A DNA stretch of 8,026 nucleotides, taken from the NCBI GenBank assembly GCA_003488325.1, contig DNLZ01000258.1, positions 1-8,026 of the forward strand. Direction: 5' to 3'. The notes below the pieces were generated by a model. The model saw only the letters and a list, made by a program, of their open reading frames with translations, was not told the DNA's origin and did no database searches. The DNA is from Planctomycetaceae bacterium (GTDB lineage Bacteria; Planctomycetota; Planctomycetia; Pirellulales; UBA1268). Position numbers and translations under genes: made by a program. Position 1 is the first letter of the stretch. Each line of letters starts with the position of its first letter. Positions 1-6,097 of the stretch are shown piece after piece.

Positions 1-127
1 CTCCTCGCTCCGGCCGCGGCGGCCGCTCGTTCGGGAAGCGTCCGCCGACCCCCCTTCGCCTCGTCGCGCTGTGGGTTCTGCGGGATCAGGCTGCCCGGGC
101 CATCGACGCGCTGACGGTCGACCCGCC

Positions 128-146
128 GCCCGCCTGGAGGGCGGGC
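128..146 (-). terminator. Second GC hairpin downstream of greA
   Basis: A perfect 7-bp stem pairs 128-134 (GCCCGCC) with 140-146 (GGCGGGC) around a 5-base loop, about 50 bases past the greA stop. There is no T-run on either strand, so it is not a classical intrinsic terminator. It may back up the larger hairpin at 158-188 or protect the 3' end of the mRNA. Confidence 0.35.
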
Positions 147-157
147 TTGCTGGGCCA

Positions 158-188
158 GGCTGCCGGGGCCATGGATGGCCCGGCAGCC
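158..188 (-). terminator. Strong hairpin immediately after greA
   Basis: The arms are 158-170 and 177-188 (GGCTGCCGGGGCC against GGCCCGGCAGCC). They form a 12-bp stem with one bulged G and a 6-base loop, starting six bases past the greA stop. The position is that of a transcription end or mRNA-stabilising structure. No U-tract follows on the minus strand, so U-tract-independent termination, a pause or 3'-end protection are all possible. Being nearly symmetric, it would also form in a transcript coming from the left. Confidence 0.45.
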
Positions 189-194
189 GTGCAG

Positions 195-671
195 TCAGTC
201 GAATCGCACCTCGAGGATTTCGTACCGCAGCGTGCCTGCGGGCACGTCGATCGCCACGGTGTCACCCACCTTGCGCCCGAGGAAGCCCTGCGCGAGCGGA
301 CTCGCGACATTGATTCGCCCGGAGTCAAAGTCCTCCTCGCCGGCGCCGACGAGCACGTACTCCTCCTCGTCACCGAACTTGAGGTCCTTGACCCGGATGG
401 TGGCCCCGAAGACGACCTCGTCCCCCGCCTCCTTGGCCCGTTCCACGATCACCGCCCGCGACAACTTGTCACGGAGCAGGTTGATCTTCGCCTGGAGCAG
501 CCCCTGGCTTTCGCGCGCGCCGTGATACTCGGCGTTCTCGCTGAGGTCGCCCTCGCTCCGCGCGGCGGCGACACGTGCGGCGACCTGGGGCATCTCCACG
601 GTCTCGAGCTGCTCGACCTCCGCCTTGAGCTTGTCATAGCCGGCGCGGGTCATCGGGATCCTGTCGGACAC
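195..671 (-). CDS. greA: Transcription elongation factor GreA
   Basis: GreA enters the secondary channel of RNA polymerase and stimulates cleavage of the 3' end of backtracked RNA, rescuing stalled complexes. The 158-residue product has the usual family length. Residues 1 to about 76 form the antiparallel coiled coil with the signature ARSEGDLSENAEYHGA; its tip acids Asp42 and Glu45 match the Asp41 and Glu44 of E. coli GreA. Residues from about 86 form the FKBP-like C-terminal domain, with the typical SPLAQGFLGRKVGD stretch near 123-137. The start is GTG at 669-671: it keeps the family's N-terminal xxIPMT motif and has a GGAGAA Shine-Dalgarno nine bases upstream. An ATG at 674-676 is out of frame. 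The gene lies 80 bases after the zinc-ribbon gene and may be cotranscribed with it, although a hairpin lies between. Identification is secure. Confidence 0.97.
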   Translation of the reverse strand: MSDRIPMTRAGYDKLKAEVEQLETVEMPQVAARVAAARSEGDLSENAEYHGARESQGLLQAKINLLRDKLSRAVIVERAKEAGDEVVFGATIRVKDLKFGDEEEYVLVGAGEEDFDSGRINVASPLAQGFLGRKVGDTVAIDVPAGTLRYEILEVRFD

Positions 672-678
672 GGCATGC

Positions 679-684
679 TTCTCC
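679..684 (-). promoter_or_regulatory. Ribosome binding site of greA
   Basis: The minus strand reads GGAGAA here, nine bases from the end of GGAG to the GTG at 669-671. This supports the GTG start over the out-of-frame ATG at 674-676. Confidence 0.75.
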
Positions 685-731
685 GATCGGGTCGTGGGAA
701 CGAATCACGGGGGGGACGGCCGCACGGGATC

Positions 732-753
732 GACCGCCGCGAGGACGGCGGTC
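732..753 (-). terminator. Hairpin overlapping the stop codon of the zinc-ribbon gene
   Basis: A perfect 8-bp stem pairs 732-739 (GACCGCCG) with 746-753 (CGGCGGTC) around a 6-base loop. It includes two bases of the TGA stop at 752-754. No U-tract follows. It could partly separate the zinc-ribbon gene from greA, act as a pause, or mark an mRNA processing point. Confidence 0.35.
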
Positions 754-1474
754 ACGCCGGGCGAGGGCCTTCCGGCATGTAGAGCAGCCGGCCGCAGTTG
801 CGACACACGACGGCCCTGCCGAGCATGAGATCCGACAGCATGTTGCCGGTGATCTGCTGGAAGCAGCCGCCACACGTCTGTCCGTCCACGGCTGCCAGCC
901 CGTCCGCCCCCTTGCTGCGGACGACGCGGTCGTAGCGATCGCGGACCTCGTCCACCAGATCGCGCTCGACGGTCGCGAGTTCCGCCCGCACGCGTGCGAC
1001 CTCGGCCTGGAGCAGGCCGGCCTCCGCATCCACCCGCGCCTTGGCCTCGGTGACCTGCGTGCGCGCCGTCTGGACGGACGCCTCCGCCGCGGGCACGTCC
1101 GGCTTCAGGGCGTCGATCCGCTCGAGCGACTCGAGGATCTCGTCCTCGAGCACCTTCGTGGCCATGCGATCGGCCGCGATCTGCTCGCGGAGCGTCTGGT
1201 ACTCGCGGTTCGTCTTGCAGGTGTTGAGCTTGCCCTCGAGGTCGGTGATCTTCGCCTCGGCGGACTTGAGCTGGAGCTGCTTCTGATCGGCCGTCTTCCG
1301 GGCCAGTTTGAGCGCGTCCTGCGCGGCGGCCCGGGCGGCTTCGGCCGCCTCGAGGAGCTTCGTCCGGGCGGCGACCTGTCGGGGTCCCGCCGCGAGCCGG
1401 TCGGCGAGATCCTCCAGCTGGCGATGGATGCGGTGGAGCGTGCGGAGCGTTTCCGTGGCGACGATGGCACTCAT
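752..1474 (-). CDS. COG1579/DUF164 family protein: coiled-coil hairpin plus C4 zinc ribbon
   Basis: The 240-residue product starts with a long heptad-like, Ala/Glu/Lys/Arg-rich stretch (about residues 10-190) expected to fold as an antiparallel helical hairpin. It contains the conserved KTNREYQTLREQI turn motif of the family. A C-terminal zinc ribbon follows, with Cys201, Cys204, Cys224 and Cys227 (CGGC and CRNC). There is no signal peptide or membrane segment, so it should be cytoplasmic. Studied relatives, Helicobacter HP0958/FlgZ and Chlamydia CT398/CdsZ, bind sigma-54; the role in this organism is unknown. The reading frame stays open upstream to 1657, but that part is Pro/Gly/Arg-rich, so ATG 1472-1474 is chosen. 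Its nearest purine-rich site, GGGGGAG, is a long 14 bases away. Its place between rpoD and greA suggests a link to transcription, which is inference. The family call is strong and the function open. Confidence 0.9.
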   Translation of the reverse strand: MSAIVATETLRTLHRIHRQLEDLADRLAAGPRQVAARTKLLEAAEAARAAAQDALKLARKTADQKQLQLKSAEAKITDLEGKLNTCKTNREYQTLREQIAADRMATKVLEDEILESLERIDALKPDVPAAEASVQTARTQVTEAKARVDAEAGLLQAEVARVRAELATVERDLVDEVRDRYDRVVRSKGADGLAAVDGQTCGGCFQQITGNMLSDLMLGRAVVCRNCGRLLYMPEGPRPA

Positions 1475-1518
1475 GCGACGGTCGAAGACTCCCCCGGCGT
1501 CCGCCGGCTGACGACGCG

Positions 1519-1545
1519 GGCCCGCGCGACGCTCAGGCGCGGGCC
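1519..1545 (-). repeat. Inverted repeat in the leader of the zinc-ribbon gene
   Basis: A perfect 9-bp stem, GGCCCGCGC at 1519-1527 with GCGCGGGCC at 1537-1545, encloses a 9-base loop. It lies 45 bases before the ATG at 1472-1474, inside the likely 5' untranslated region. It could affect translation or mRNA stability, but I recognise no known riboswitch or leader family. Confidence 0.5.
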
Positions 1546-1599
1546 ACGGGCGACGCGTGCCACGGCCACCCGGCTCGCAGCGTCGATGCGTCGCCCCCG

Positions 1600-1608
1600 A
1601 GTGTAGCA
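1600..1608 (-). promoter_or_regulatory. Candidate extended -10 promoter for the zinc-ribbon gene
   Basis: The minus strand reads TGC TACACT: a TGn extension followed by a 4-of-6 match to TATAAT. No good -35 is visible, because the upstream bases form the GC hairpin at 1609-1639. Initiation would fall near 1593 and give a leader of about 120 bases. It would let the zinc-ribbon gene and greA be transcribed independently of dnaG-rpoD. This rests on sequence matching only. Confidence 0.3.
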
Positions 1609-1639
1609 GCACCCCGGCCCCGGGTCGGGGCAGGGGTGC
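1609..1639 (-). terminator. Strong hairpin after rpoD
   Basis: The arms 1609-1621 and 1627-1639 pair over 13 positions with one G/A mismatch and a 5-base loop. The hairpin begins 36 bases after the rpoD stop. No U-tract follows on the minus strand, where the next bases read TGCTACACT, itself a candidate -10. It is the most likely end point, or partial end point, of a dnaG-rpoD transcript. Confidence 0.45.
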
Positions 1640-1675
1640 CGTCGGGCCGGATTTCACCTGCCGGGGCGGCCCGCG

Positions 1676-3388
1676 TCAGTTGGGGCTGCCCGCCCCCTCC
1701 ATGAAGTGCTCGAGCTGCCTCGATCGCACCGGGTGCTGGAGTTTCTTCACCGCCTTGGCCTCGATCTGCCGCACCCGCTCACGCGTGACGCGGAAAATCC
1801 GCCCCACCTCCTCGAGCGTGTAGGTGTAGCCGTCGGTGAGGCCGTATCGCAGCCGGATGATCTCGCGCTCGCGGTAGGTGAGCGTCTTGAGCAGCGAGTC
1901 GATCCGGTCGCGGAGCAGACCGTGCGTGGTCGACGAGGTGGGACTGACGGCGCCCACGTCCTCGACGAACTCGCTGAAACTCGCATCCTCGCTCTCGCCG
2001 ACGGGACGGTCGAGGCTCATCGGCTGACGGCCCATGTCGAGCACGCGGCGGGCCTCCTCGAGCGGCACCCCCGCGGCCGCCGCGATCTCCTCGGCGATCG
2101 GCTCCCGCCCGAACTCGTGGAGCAGCTTCTTCGAGGTCGTGCGGAGCTTCGAGAGCACGTCGATCATGTGCACCGGAATGCGGATCGTGCGTGACTGGTC
2201 GGCAATCGCACGGGTGATCGCCTGACGGATCCACCAGGTGGCGTAGGTCGAGAACTTGAAGCCCCGACGATACTCGTACTTGTCCACCGCCCGCATGAGG
2301 CCGGTGTTGCCCTCCTGGATCAGGTCGAGAAACGACAACCCGCGGTTGCGGTACTTCTTCGCGATCGACACGACCAGTCGCAGGTTCGCCGCCGACAGGC
2401 TGCGCTTCGCCGCCTCGTACTCGACCTTCAGCTTCTCGAGGATCGCGACCCGCGAGCGGAGCGAGCGCGGGCTCTCGAGCGTGGTGAGCATGAGGTCCCG
2501 CAGCTCCTTCCGCATGTCGGCATGGTCGTCACGCGACCGGATGCCCTCCTTCATCTCCCGCAGGCCCTGCTGGAGCACGTCCATGCGCGACGACATCCCG
2601 CGGAGGAGCTTCACCAGCGGCTGCACCCGCCGGGTGCGCAGGCTGAGCTCCTCGACGAGCACGAGCGCCTTCGCCCGGGTCCGGCGGAACCGCTTCCGCG
2701 CGTCACGTGCCTCGTCCGCCGAGGTCTTCCGGCTCACCAGGCGGCGGAAGTCGGTCCGGCTTCGGACCAGGAGCTGGTCGAGCGTCCGCAGATTGTGCGG
2801 CATGCGAGCCTGGATCTGTTCCTTGGTCAGCCGCTCGGTGAGCGACACCTTGATCGTCCGGTCGAAGGGCAGGGCGCCCTCGTGCACGCGACGCAGCGTG
2901 TCGACCGTCGTCTGCATCGCGTAGGTGCAGCCGAGGATCGCCCGCCGGAAACGCTTGCGCGTGACCTCGATGCGCTTGGCCAGCGAGATCTCCTCGCGCC
3001 TCGTGAGCAGGGGAATCTCGGCCATCTGCGCGAGGTACATCCGGATCGGATCGTTGCCGGCATTCGAGGGCGCGGTGGTGATCACCTCCTCGCGACGTGC
3101 CGGAGCGGCCGGGGTCGCGTCCCCCTTCGCCGTGGGCGGCGTGTCGACGAGTTCGATTCCCCGTTCCTCGAGCGCGACCAGGAGGGCGTCGATCTTCTCG
3201 GGATCCACCGCCTCGTCCGGCAGGTAGGCATTGACCTGGTCGAACGTCAGATATCCGGCCGTGCGGCCGGCCGCGATGAGCGCCGCGAGTTCACCGTCCA
3301 CGTGGCCGTCCGCGGCACCGACGTGCTGCGTGCCCTCGTGCCGGTCGCCCTCGTCCTTCAGGTCGTGCTCGCGCTCGGAATGACTCAT
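1676..3388 (-). CDS. rpoD: Primary (housekeeping) sigma-70 factor RpoD
   Basis: This 570-residue protein directs RNA polymerase to housekeeping promoters. Region 1.1 lies at about 32-83 (GYLTFDQVNAYLP and a helix-rich stretch), and a Pro/Ala/Thr linker follows. Region 1.2 is at about 112-150. A long Arg-rich non-conserved domain fills about 150-325. Region 2 is at about 333-405, with the near-invariant NLRLVVSIAKKY, DLIQEGNTGLM and YATWWIRQAITRAI segments. Region 3 is at about 410-490. Region 4 is at about 497-565, with the helix-turn-helix TLEEVGRIFRVTRERVRQIE at 524-543. A full region 1.1 and an intact core mark it as the group 1 sigma rather than an alternative factor. ATG 3386-3388 has an AAGGAG site ten bases upstream. 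It follows dnaG by 102 bases, the macromolecular synthesis operon order, so transcription from the dnaG promoter is likely. I see no strong promoter of its own in the gap. Confidence 0.97.
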   Translation of the reverse strand: MSHSEREHDLKDEGDRHEGTQHVGAADGHVDGELAALIAAGRTAGYLTFDQVNAYLPDEAVDPEKIDALLVALEERGIELVDTPPTAKGDATPAAPARREEVITTAPSNAGNDPIRMYLAQMAEIPLLTRREEISLAKRIEVTRKRFRRAILGCTYAMQTTVDTLRRVHEGALPFDRTIKVSLTERLTKEQIQARMPHNLRTLDQLLVRSRTDFRRLVSRKTSADEARDARKRFRRTRAKALVLVEELSLRTRRVQPLVKLLRGMSSRMDVLQQGLREMKEGIRSRDDHADMRKELRDLMLTTLESPRSLRSRVAILEKLKVEYEAAKRSLSAANLRLVVSIAKKYRNRGLSFLDLIQEGNTGLMRAVDKYEYRRGFKFSTYATWWIRQAITRAIADQSRTIRIPVHMIDVLSKLRTTSKKLLHEFGREPIAEEIAAAAGVPLEEARRVLDMGRQPMSLDRPVGESEDASFSEFVEDVGAVSPTSSTTHGLLRDRIDSLLKTLTYREREIIRLRYGLTDGYTYTLEEVGRIFRVTRERVRQIEAKAVKKLQHPVRSRQLEHFMEGAGSPN

Positions 3389-3398
3389 CGCTTCGGTT

Positions 3399-3404
3399 CT
3401 CCTT
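3399..3404 (-). promoter_or_regulatory. Ribosome binding site of rpoD
   Basis: The minus strand reads AAGGAG, ten bases from the ATG at 3386-3388, and fixes the rpoD start. It is the closest match to the consensus site in this window. Confidence 0.75.
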
Positions 3405-3440
3405 CACCATCCTACCGCCACTCGTCCACTGTCCCCGACC

Positions 3441-3485
3441 CCCGCCTCACGGCACGGTGGGATCGATTCACAGCGACGAGGCGGG
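3441..3485 (-). repeat. Inverted repeat between dnaG and rpoD
   Basis: CCCGCCTC at 3441-3448 is the exact inverse complement of GAGGCGGG at 3478-3485, an 8-bp stem around a 29-base loop. It starts five bases after the dnaG stop. A structure here could reduce read-through, mark an RNA processing site or protect one end of a cleaved dnaG-rpoD message. The long loop makes a strong intrinsic terminator unlikely, and no U-tract follows. It could also be a protein-binding dyad. Confidence 0.4.
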
Positions 3486-3490
3486 CACCC

Positions 3491-5335
3491 TCACCCATCC
3501 TTGGGATCGGACATGCCCTGAGCGACCCGTCGTTCGGCGACGAGACGCTCCAGAAGTTCAGCTTCGGTCCTCGTGTCGAGGCCGTCGGTCGTGCTCAATG
3601 CCCGGGCACTCGCGGTCGCCCGTCGCTCGGCCGCACGGCGGTGCAGCGCGTCCTCGAGATGCCGCAGGCGATCCTGCGGATCCGTCGGCCGCGCCGCGGA
3701 CGCCTCGTCGACCGCCACGAGCAGGCTCTGGAGCGACGGATCGGTGATCTCGAGCAACAGCGACCCGAGCCCCACCTCGCGCCCCTCCGCGTGCAGCCGC
3801 TCGGCCACCTCGAGCACCTGACGACACGCCCTGCTGTCGACACCCGCGCCGCCGATCTGCCGCACGATCAGCCCCGTGCTGCCCGGCACCCCGACGAGCA
3901 CCTCGATCACCTCCCGATCCCAGGCTGGGAGCGCGGGGAGCGACTCGGGATCGGTCGCCTGCGCCGCGCGGTCGGGCCCGTCGCCAGCACGGCGCAGCTC
4001 GAGCAGCCGGGTTCGCAGCGTGTCGCGGGCAAGCCCGAATCGCCGGCCGAGCCGACCGAGCACCTGATCCTCCCGCAGACGCACGCGTGGCGTGACATTG
4101 GGCCCGCGGCCCGCGGCGGCGAGCGCCCGCAGCACGCTGTCGATCGCCTCGAGCGCGGCATCGTCCCCGGCGTCGGGCCGCAGCCGCGCGAGCGCCGCGT
4201 CCATCCGGTAGTCGAGCGGGTCGATCGCCGCCTCGAGGATCTGCTCGAACGCGTCGCGTCCCTCGGCGGTGAGGTAGTCACAGGGATCGGCCCCTGAAGG
4301 CAGCCGTGCGATCCGCACGTCGATCGGCTCGGCGAGCAGGAGATCGAGGATCTCGTCGGCCCGCCTCCGGCCCGCCTCGTCGCCGTCCAGGACGAGCACC
4401 ACACGATCCGCGTAGCGCCGGAGCACCTTCGCATGCTCCGCGCCGAGCGCCGTCCCGAGCACCGCCACGACGTCGCCGATGCCGGCCTGCCGCGCCGCGA
4501 GACAGTCGGTGTAGCCCTCCACCACGACGGCCCGCCGCGACGCCGACATCGCCTCCCGGGCCGTGTCGAGGCCATAGAGCGTGCTGCGCTTCGAGAAGAG
4601 CGGCGTCTCGGGCGAGTTGACGTACTTGGCGGGATCGTCGGATCCGGGCAGCACGCGGCCACCGAACGCGATGCACCGCCCCTGCGCGTCGCGGATCGGG
4701 AACATGACGCGGCCACGGAAGCGGTCGTAGTGTCCGTTGCCGTCGTTGCGGGCGACCACGAGGCCGGCAGCGGCGAGGGTGGACGCGGAAATGCCCGCCA
4801 GCGCGGCCTGGCGCAGCAGCCAGTCCCATGCCGCGGGCACGAACCCCACGTCGAAGTGGTCGAGTGTGGCGGCCGACAGTCCTCGGCCCGCGAGGTAGGA
4901 GCGTGCCGGCGCGGCCTCGGCGGCCTGCCGCAGGCAGTCCCGGTAACGGGCTGCCGCCCAGGCGAGCGTGTCGCGAAGGTTCGCCTTGTCGTCGGCGCTG
5001 ATGCCGCCGCGGCCACGTGGCAAGGGGATACCGCAACGGTCGGCGAGCTGCTCGAGCGCCTCGCGGAACTCCAGCTTCTCCATCCGCATGACGAAATTGA
5101 AGACGTCGCCGCCGATGTTGCAGACCCAGCAGCGGTAGGTCTGGCGCTCGGGATTCACCTGGAGGCTCGGCCGCGCGTCGTCGTGCCAGGGGCAGAGGCC
5201 CACGAGGCCGCGACCAGCCCGTCGGAGCGAGATGTACGACCCCACGACATCGGCGATGTCGACGCTCTCGCGCACCCGCTCCCGGAGGTCGTCACGTGGA
5301 CGGCTGGAGGCGGATGACGTGGGGGACATGGACAC
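3491..5335 (-). CDS. dnaG: DNA primase DnaG
   Basis: DnaG makes the RNA primers for leading- and lagging-strand synthesis at the replication fork, working with the DnaB helicase. The 614-residue product is of normal length. The N-terminal zinc-binding domain has Cys48, His51, Cys69 and Cys72 (CPWH, then CWVC), the CHC2 pattern. The polymerase domain follows from about 115, with the basic RFRGRVMFPIRD and AFGGRVLPG motifs at 205-230. The TOPRIM fold carries Glu273 (VVEGYTD) and Asp317/Asp319 (LVLDGDEAG), the metal-binding acids. The remainder, from about 375, is the Ala/Arg/Leu-rich helical part and C-terminal domain expected to meet DnaB. The start is GTG at 5333-5335; ATG at 5327-5329, two codons in, is an alternative. 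Only a weak GGGA lies seven bases before the GTG. A good promoter sits about 40 bases upstream, and rpoD follows. rpsU is not adjacent. Confidence 0.97.
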   Translation of the reverse strand: MSMSPTSSASSRPRDDLRERVRESVDIADVVGSYISLRRAGRGLVGLCPWHDDARPSLQVNPERQTYRCWVCNIGGDVFNFVMRMEKLEFREALEQLADRCGIPLPRGRGGISADDKANLRDTLAWAAARYRDCLRQAAEAAPARSYLAGRGLSAATLDHFDVGFVPAAWDWLLRQAALAGISASTLAAAGLVVARNDGNGHYDRFRGRVMFPIRDAQGRCIAFGGRVLPGSDDPAKYVNSPETPLFSKRSTLYGLDTAREAMSASRRAVVVEGYTDCLAARQAGIGDVVAVLGTALGAEHAKVLRRYADRVVLVLDGDEAGRRRADEILDLLLAEPIDVRIARLPSGADPCDYLTAEGRDAFEQILEAAIDPLDYRMDAALARLRPDAGDDAALEAIDSVLRALAAAGRGPNVTPRVRLREDQVLGRLGRRFGLARDTLRTRLLELRRAGDGPDRAAQATDPESLPALPAWDREVIEVLVGVPGSTGLIVRQIGGAGVDSRACRQVLEVAERLHAEGREVGLGSLLLEITDPSLQSLLVAVDEASAARPTDPQDRLRHLEDALHRRAAERRATASARALSTTDGLDTRTEAELLERLVAERRVAQGMSDPKDG

Positions 5336-5376
5336 GTGCGGATCCCGATCGAGAGGCTTTGATCACACGCCGGCCG

Positions 5377-5406
5377 AATGTAGGACCGTGCCGGAGTGGC
5401 GGTCAA
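5377..5406 (-). promoter_or_regulatory. Sigma-70-type promoter of dnaG-rpoD
   Basis: On the minus strand a -35 TTGACC (5401-5406, five of six consensus bases) is followed by an 18-base spacer and a -10 TACATT (5377-5382, four of six). Initiation is expected near 5370, giving a leader of about 35 bases before the dnaG GTG. The site lies wholly in the 159-base gap after the receiver gene. It would be read by the sigma factor encoded downstream, so rpoD is probably autoregulated. Confidence 0.6.
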
Positions 5407-5494
5407 CGCCGAAAGACGCCCTCCTTGCCAGCCCACTCTGCCCGGCTTCCGGTGGCTTACGCCGCGGTTTCCCCAGGCTGCCGCGACGACGCCT

Positions 5495-5968
5495 TCAGGA
5501 GAGCAGGCGGTCCACGCTGTCGAGCAGGCGATCCATCGCGAACGGCTTGCGGATGTAGTCGTCGACCCCGAGCATCTCGGCGTAGGCCTTGTGACGACTC
5601 CCCTCGTTCGCCGTGATCATGATCACCCGCACCGGGTTGGGATTGCCGCGACGGAGTTTTTCGAGCACGAGAAACCCGCTGCGCTTCGGCATCATCATGT
5701 CGAGCACGACGAGATCCGGCGCCTCCTGCTCCGCCATCGCCAGGCCCTGATTGCCGTCCCGGGCCACGAGGATCGCGTAGCCACGCGACTCGAGCACGGC
5801 CTTCATCGACTCGACGATTTCAGGATCGTCGTCGACGAGCAAAATCCGCCTGCCCGGCCCGCCGCCGCCCGACGCGGCCCGCGGAGACACCCGTTCCCCG
5901 GAGGACGACGCGTCGGCATCCGCCGCCACGGCCTTCGAGACTTTCCGGGGTTTCTTGCTCGCGGGCAT
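5495..5968 (-). CDS. Single-domain response regulator (receiver only) with basic N-terminal tail
   Basis: The 157-residue product has a CheY-like receiver domain at about 41-157. The acidic pocket is Asp46-Asp48 (LLVDDDP), the phosphoacceptor Asp90 (VVLDMMMP), the switch Thr119 (MITA) and Lys141 before Pro142 (RKPF). All key residues are present, so phosphorylation by a histidine kinase is expected. There is no output domain: the chain ends with the last receiver helix. The first 40 residues are a low-complexity Lys/Arg, then Ala/Ser, then Gly tail and look disordered. No cognate kinase lies nearby. ATG 5966-5968 is chosen because the frame before it does not look like protein, but no Shine-Dalgarno precedes it and a 6-bp hairpin lies 13 bases upstream. 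A TTG at 6095-6097 with a GGGAG site five bases away is a rival start that would add 43 residues. The family call is secure; the start and partner are uncertain. Confidence 0.88.
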   Translation of the reverse strand: MPASKKPRKVSKAVAADADASSSGERVSPRAASGGGGPGRRILLVDDDPEIVESMKAVLESRGYAILVARDGNQGLAMAEQEAPDLVVLDMMMPKRSGFLVLEKLRRGNPNPVRVIMITANEGSRHKAYAEMLGVDDYIRKPFAMDRLLDSVDRLLS

Positions 5969-5981
5969 GGCTGGTACGGGT

Positions 5982-5996
5982 GGGCCGAAGCGGCCC
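5982..5996 (-). repeat. Short hairpin just before the receiver gene
   Basis: GGGCCG at 5982-5987 and CGGCCC at 5991-5996 form a perfect 6-bp stem with a 3-base loop, 13 bases before the chosen ATG, where a ribosome binding site would lie. It may lower translation from that ATG, or simply reflect base composition. Confidence 0.35.
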
Positions 5997-6067
5997 CGCA
6001 CTGGATGAGGCCAGGCGGAGGGAGGACGCCGCACCTCGGGCACGCATGGCCAAAAGGCGACACATGC

Positions 6068-6097
6068 ATCGTACCAGCGCTCGCGGTGGGCCGCCAA
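6068..6097 (-). promoter_or_regulatory. Candidate promoter of the receiver gene
   Basis: The minus strand has TTGGCG (6092-6097, four of six) and TACGAT (6068-6073, four of six) with an 18-base spacer. Initiation near 6061 would leave a leader of about 93 bases before ATG 5968. The TTG of the -35 is also the rival TTG start codon; if this promoter is used, that longer protein cannot be made from its transcript. Moderate to weak evidence. Confidence 0.35.

Larger units (their letters stand above)
1..194. other. Region after greA with no supported gene
   Basis: This edge stretch follows the greA stop codon on the minus strand. It holds two GC-rich hairpins, listed separately. Plus frame 3 is open across it, but it runs on as the exact in-register antisense of greA and shows no recognisable motif. 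Plus frame 1 stops at 112-114 after a low-complexity Ala/Arg/Pro-rich stretch, so the tail of a convergent gene from the left cannot be excluded. One minus frame is open to the window edge but has no plausible start codon with a ribosome binding site. I see no gene here that I would annotate. Confidence 0.5.

Noticed and set aside
3..782. Plus frame 3 open from the window edge, protein-like around 60-190
   Set aside because: It runs on through greA as its antisense and ends only in the next gene. No motif, and the part before greA is too short to judge.
1475..1657. An N-terminal extension of the zinc-ribbon protein (61 more residues)
   Set aside because: The extension is Pro/Gly/Arg-rich, covers two hairpins and a candidate promoter, and lies outside the family domain.
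3408..3410. An ATG upstream of the rpoD start
   Set aside because: It is out of frame with rpoD, lies before the Shine-Dalgarno, and opens only a short frame antisense to nothing recognisable.
2522..4297. A 591-codon plus-strand open frame spanning the start of rpoD and the end of dnaG
   Set aside because: It is the exact in-register antisense of two certain genes that happen to share a frame. It is His/Arg/Pro-rich with no recognisable domain; high GC content removes stops in such frames.
5463..5485. A hairpin between the receiver gene and dnaG
   Set aside because: Only five base pairs with a 13-base loop; expected by chance in DNA this GC-rich.
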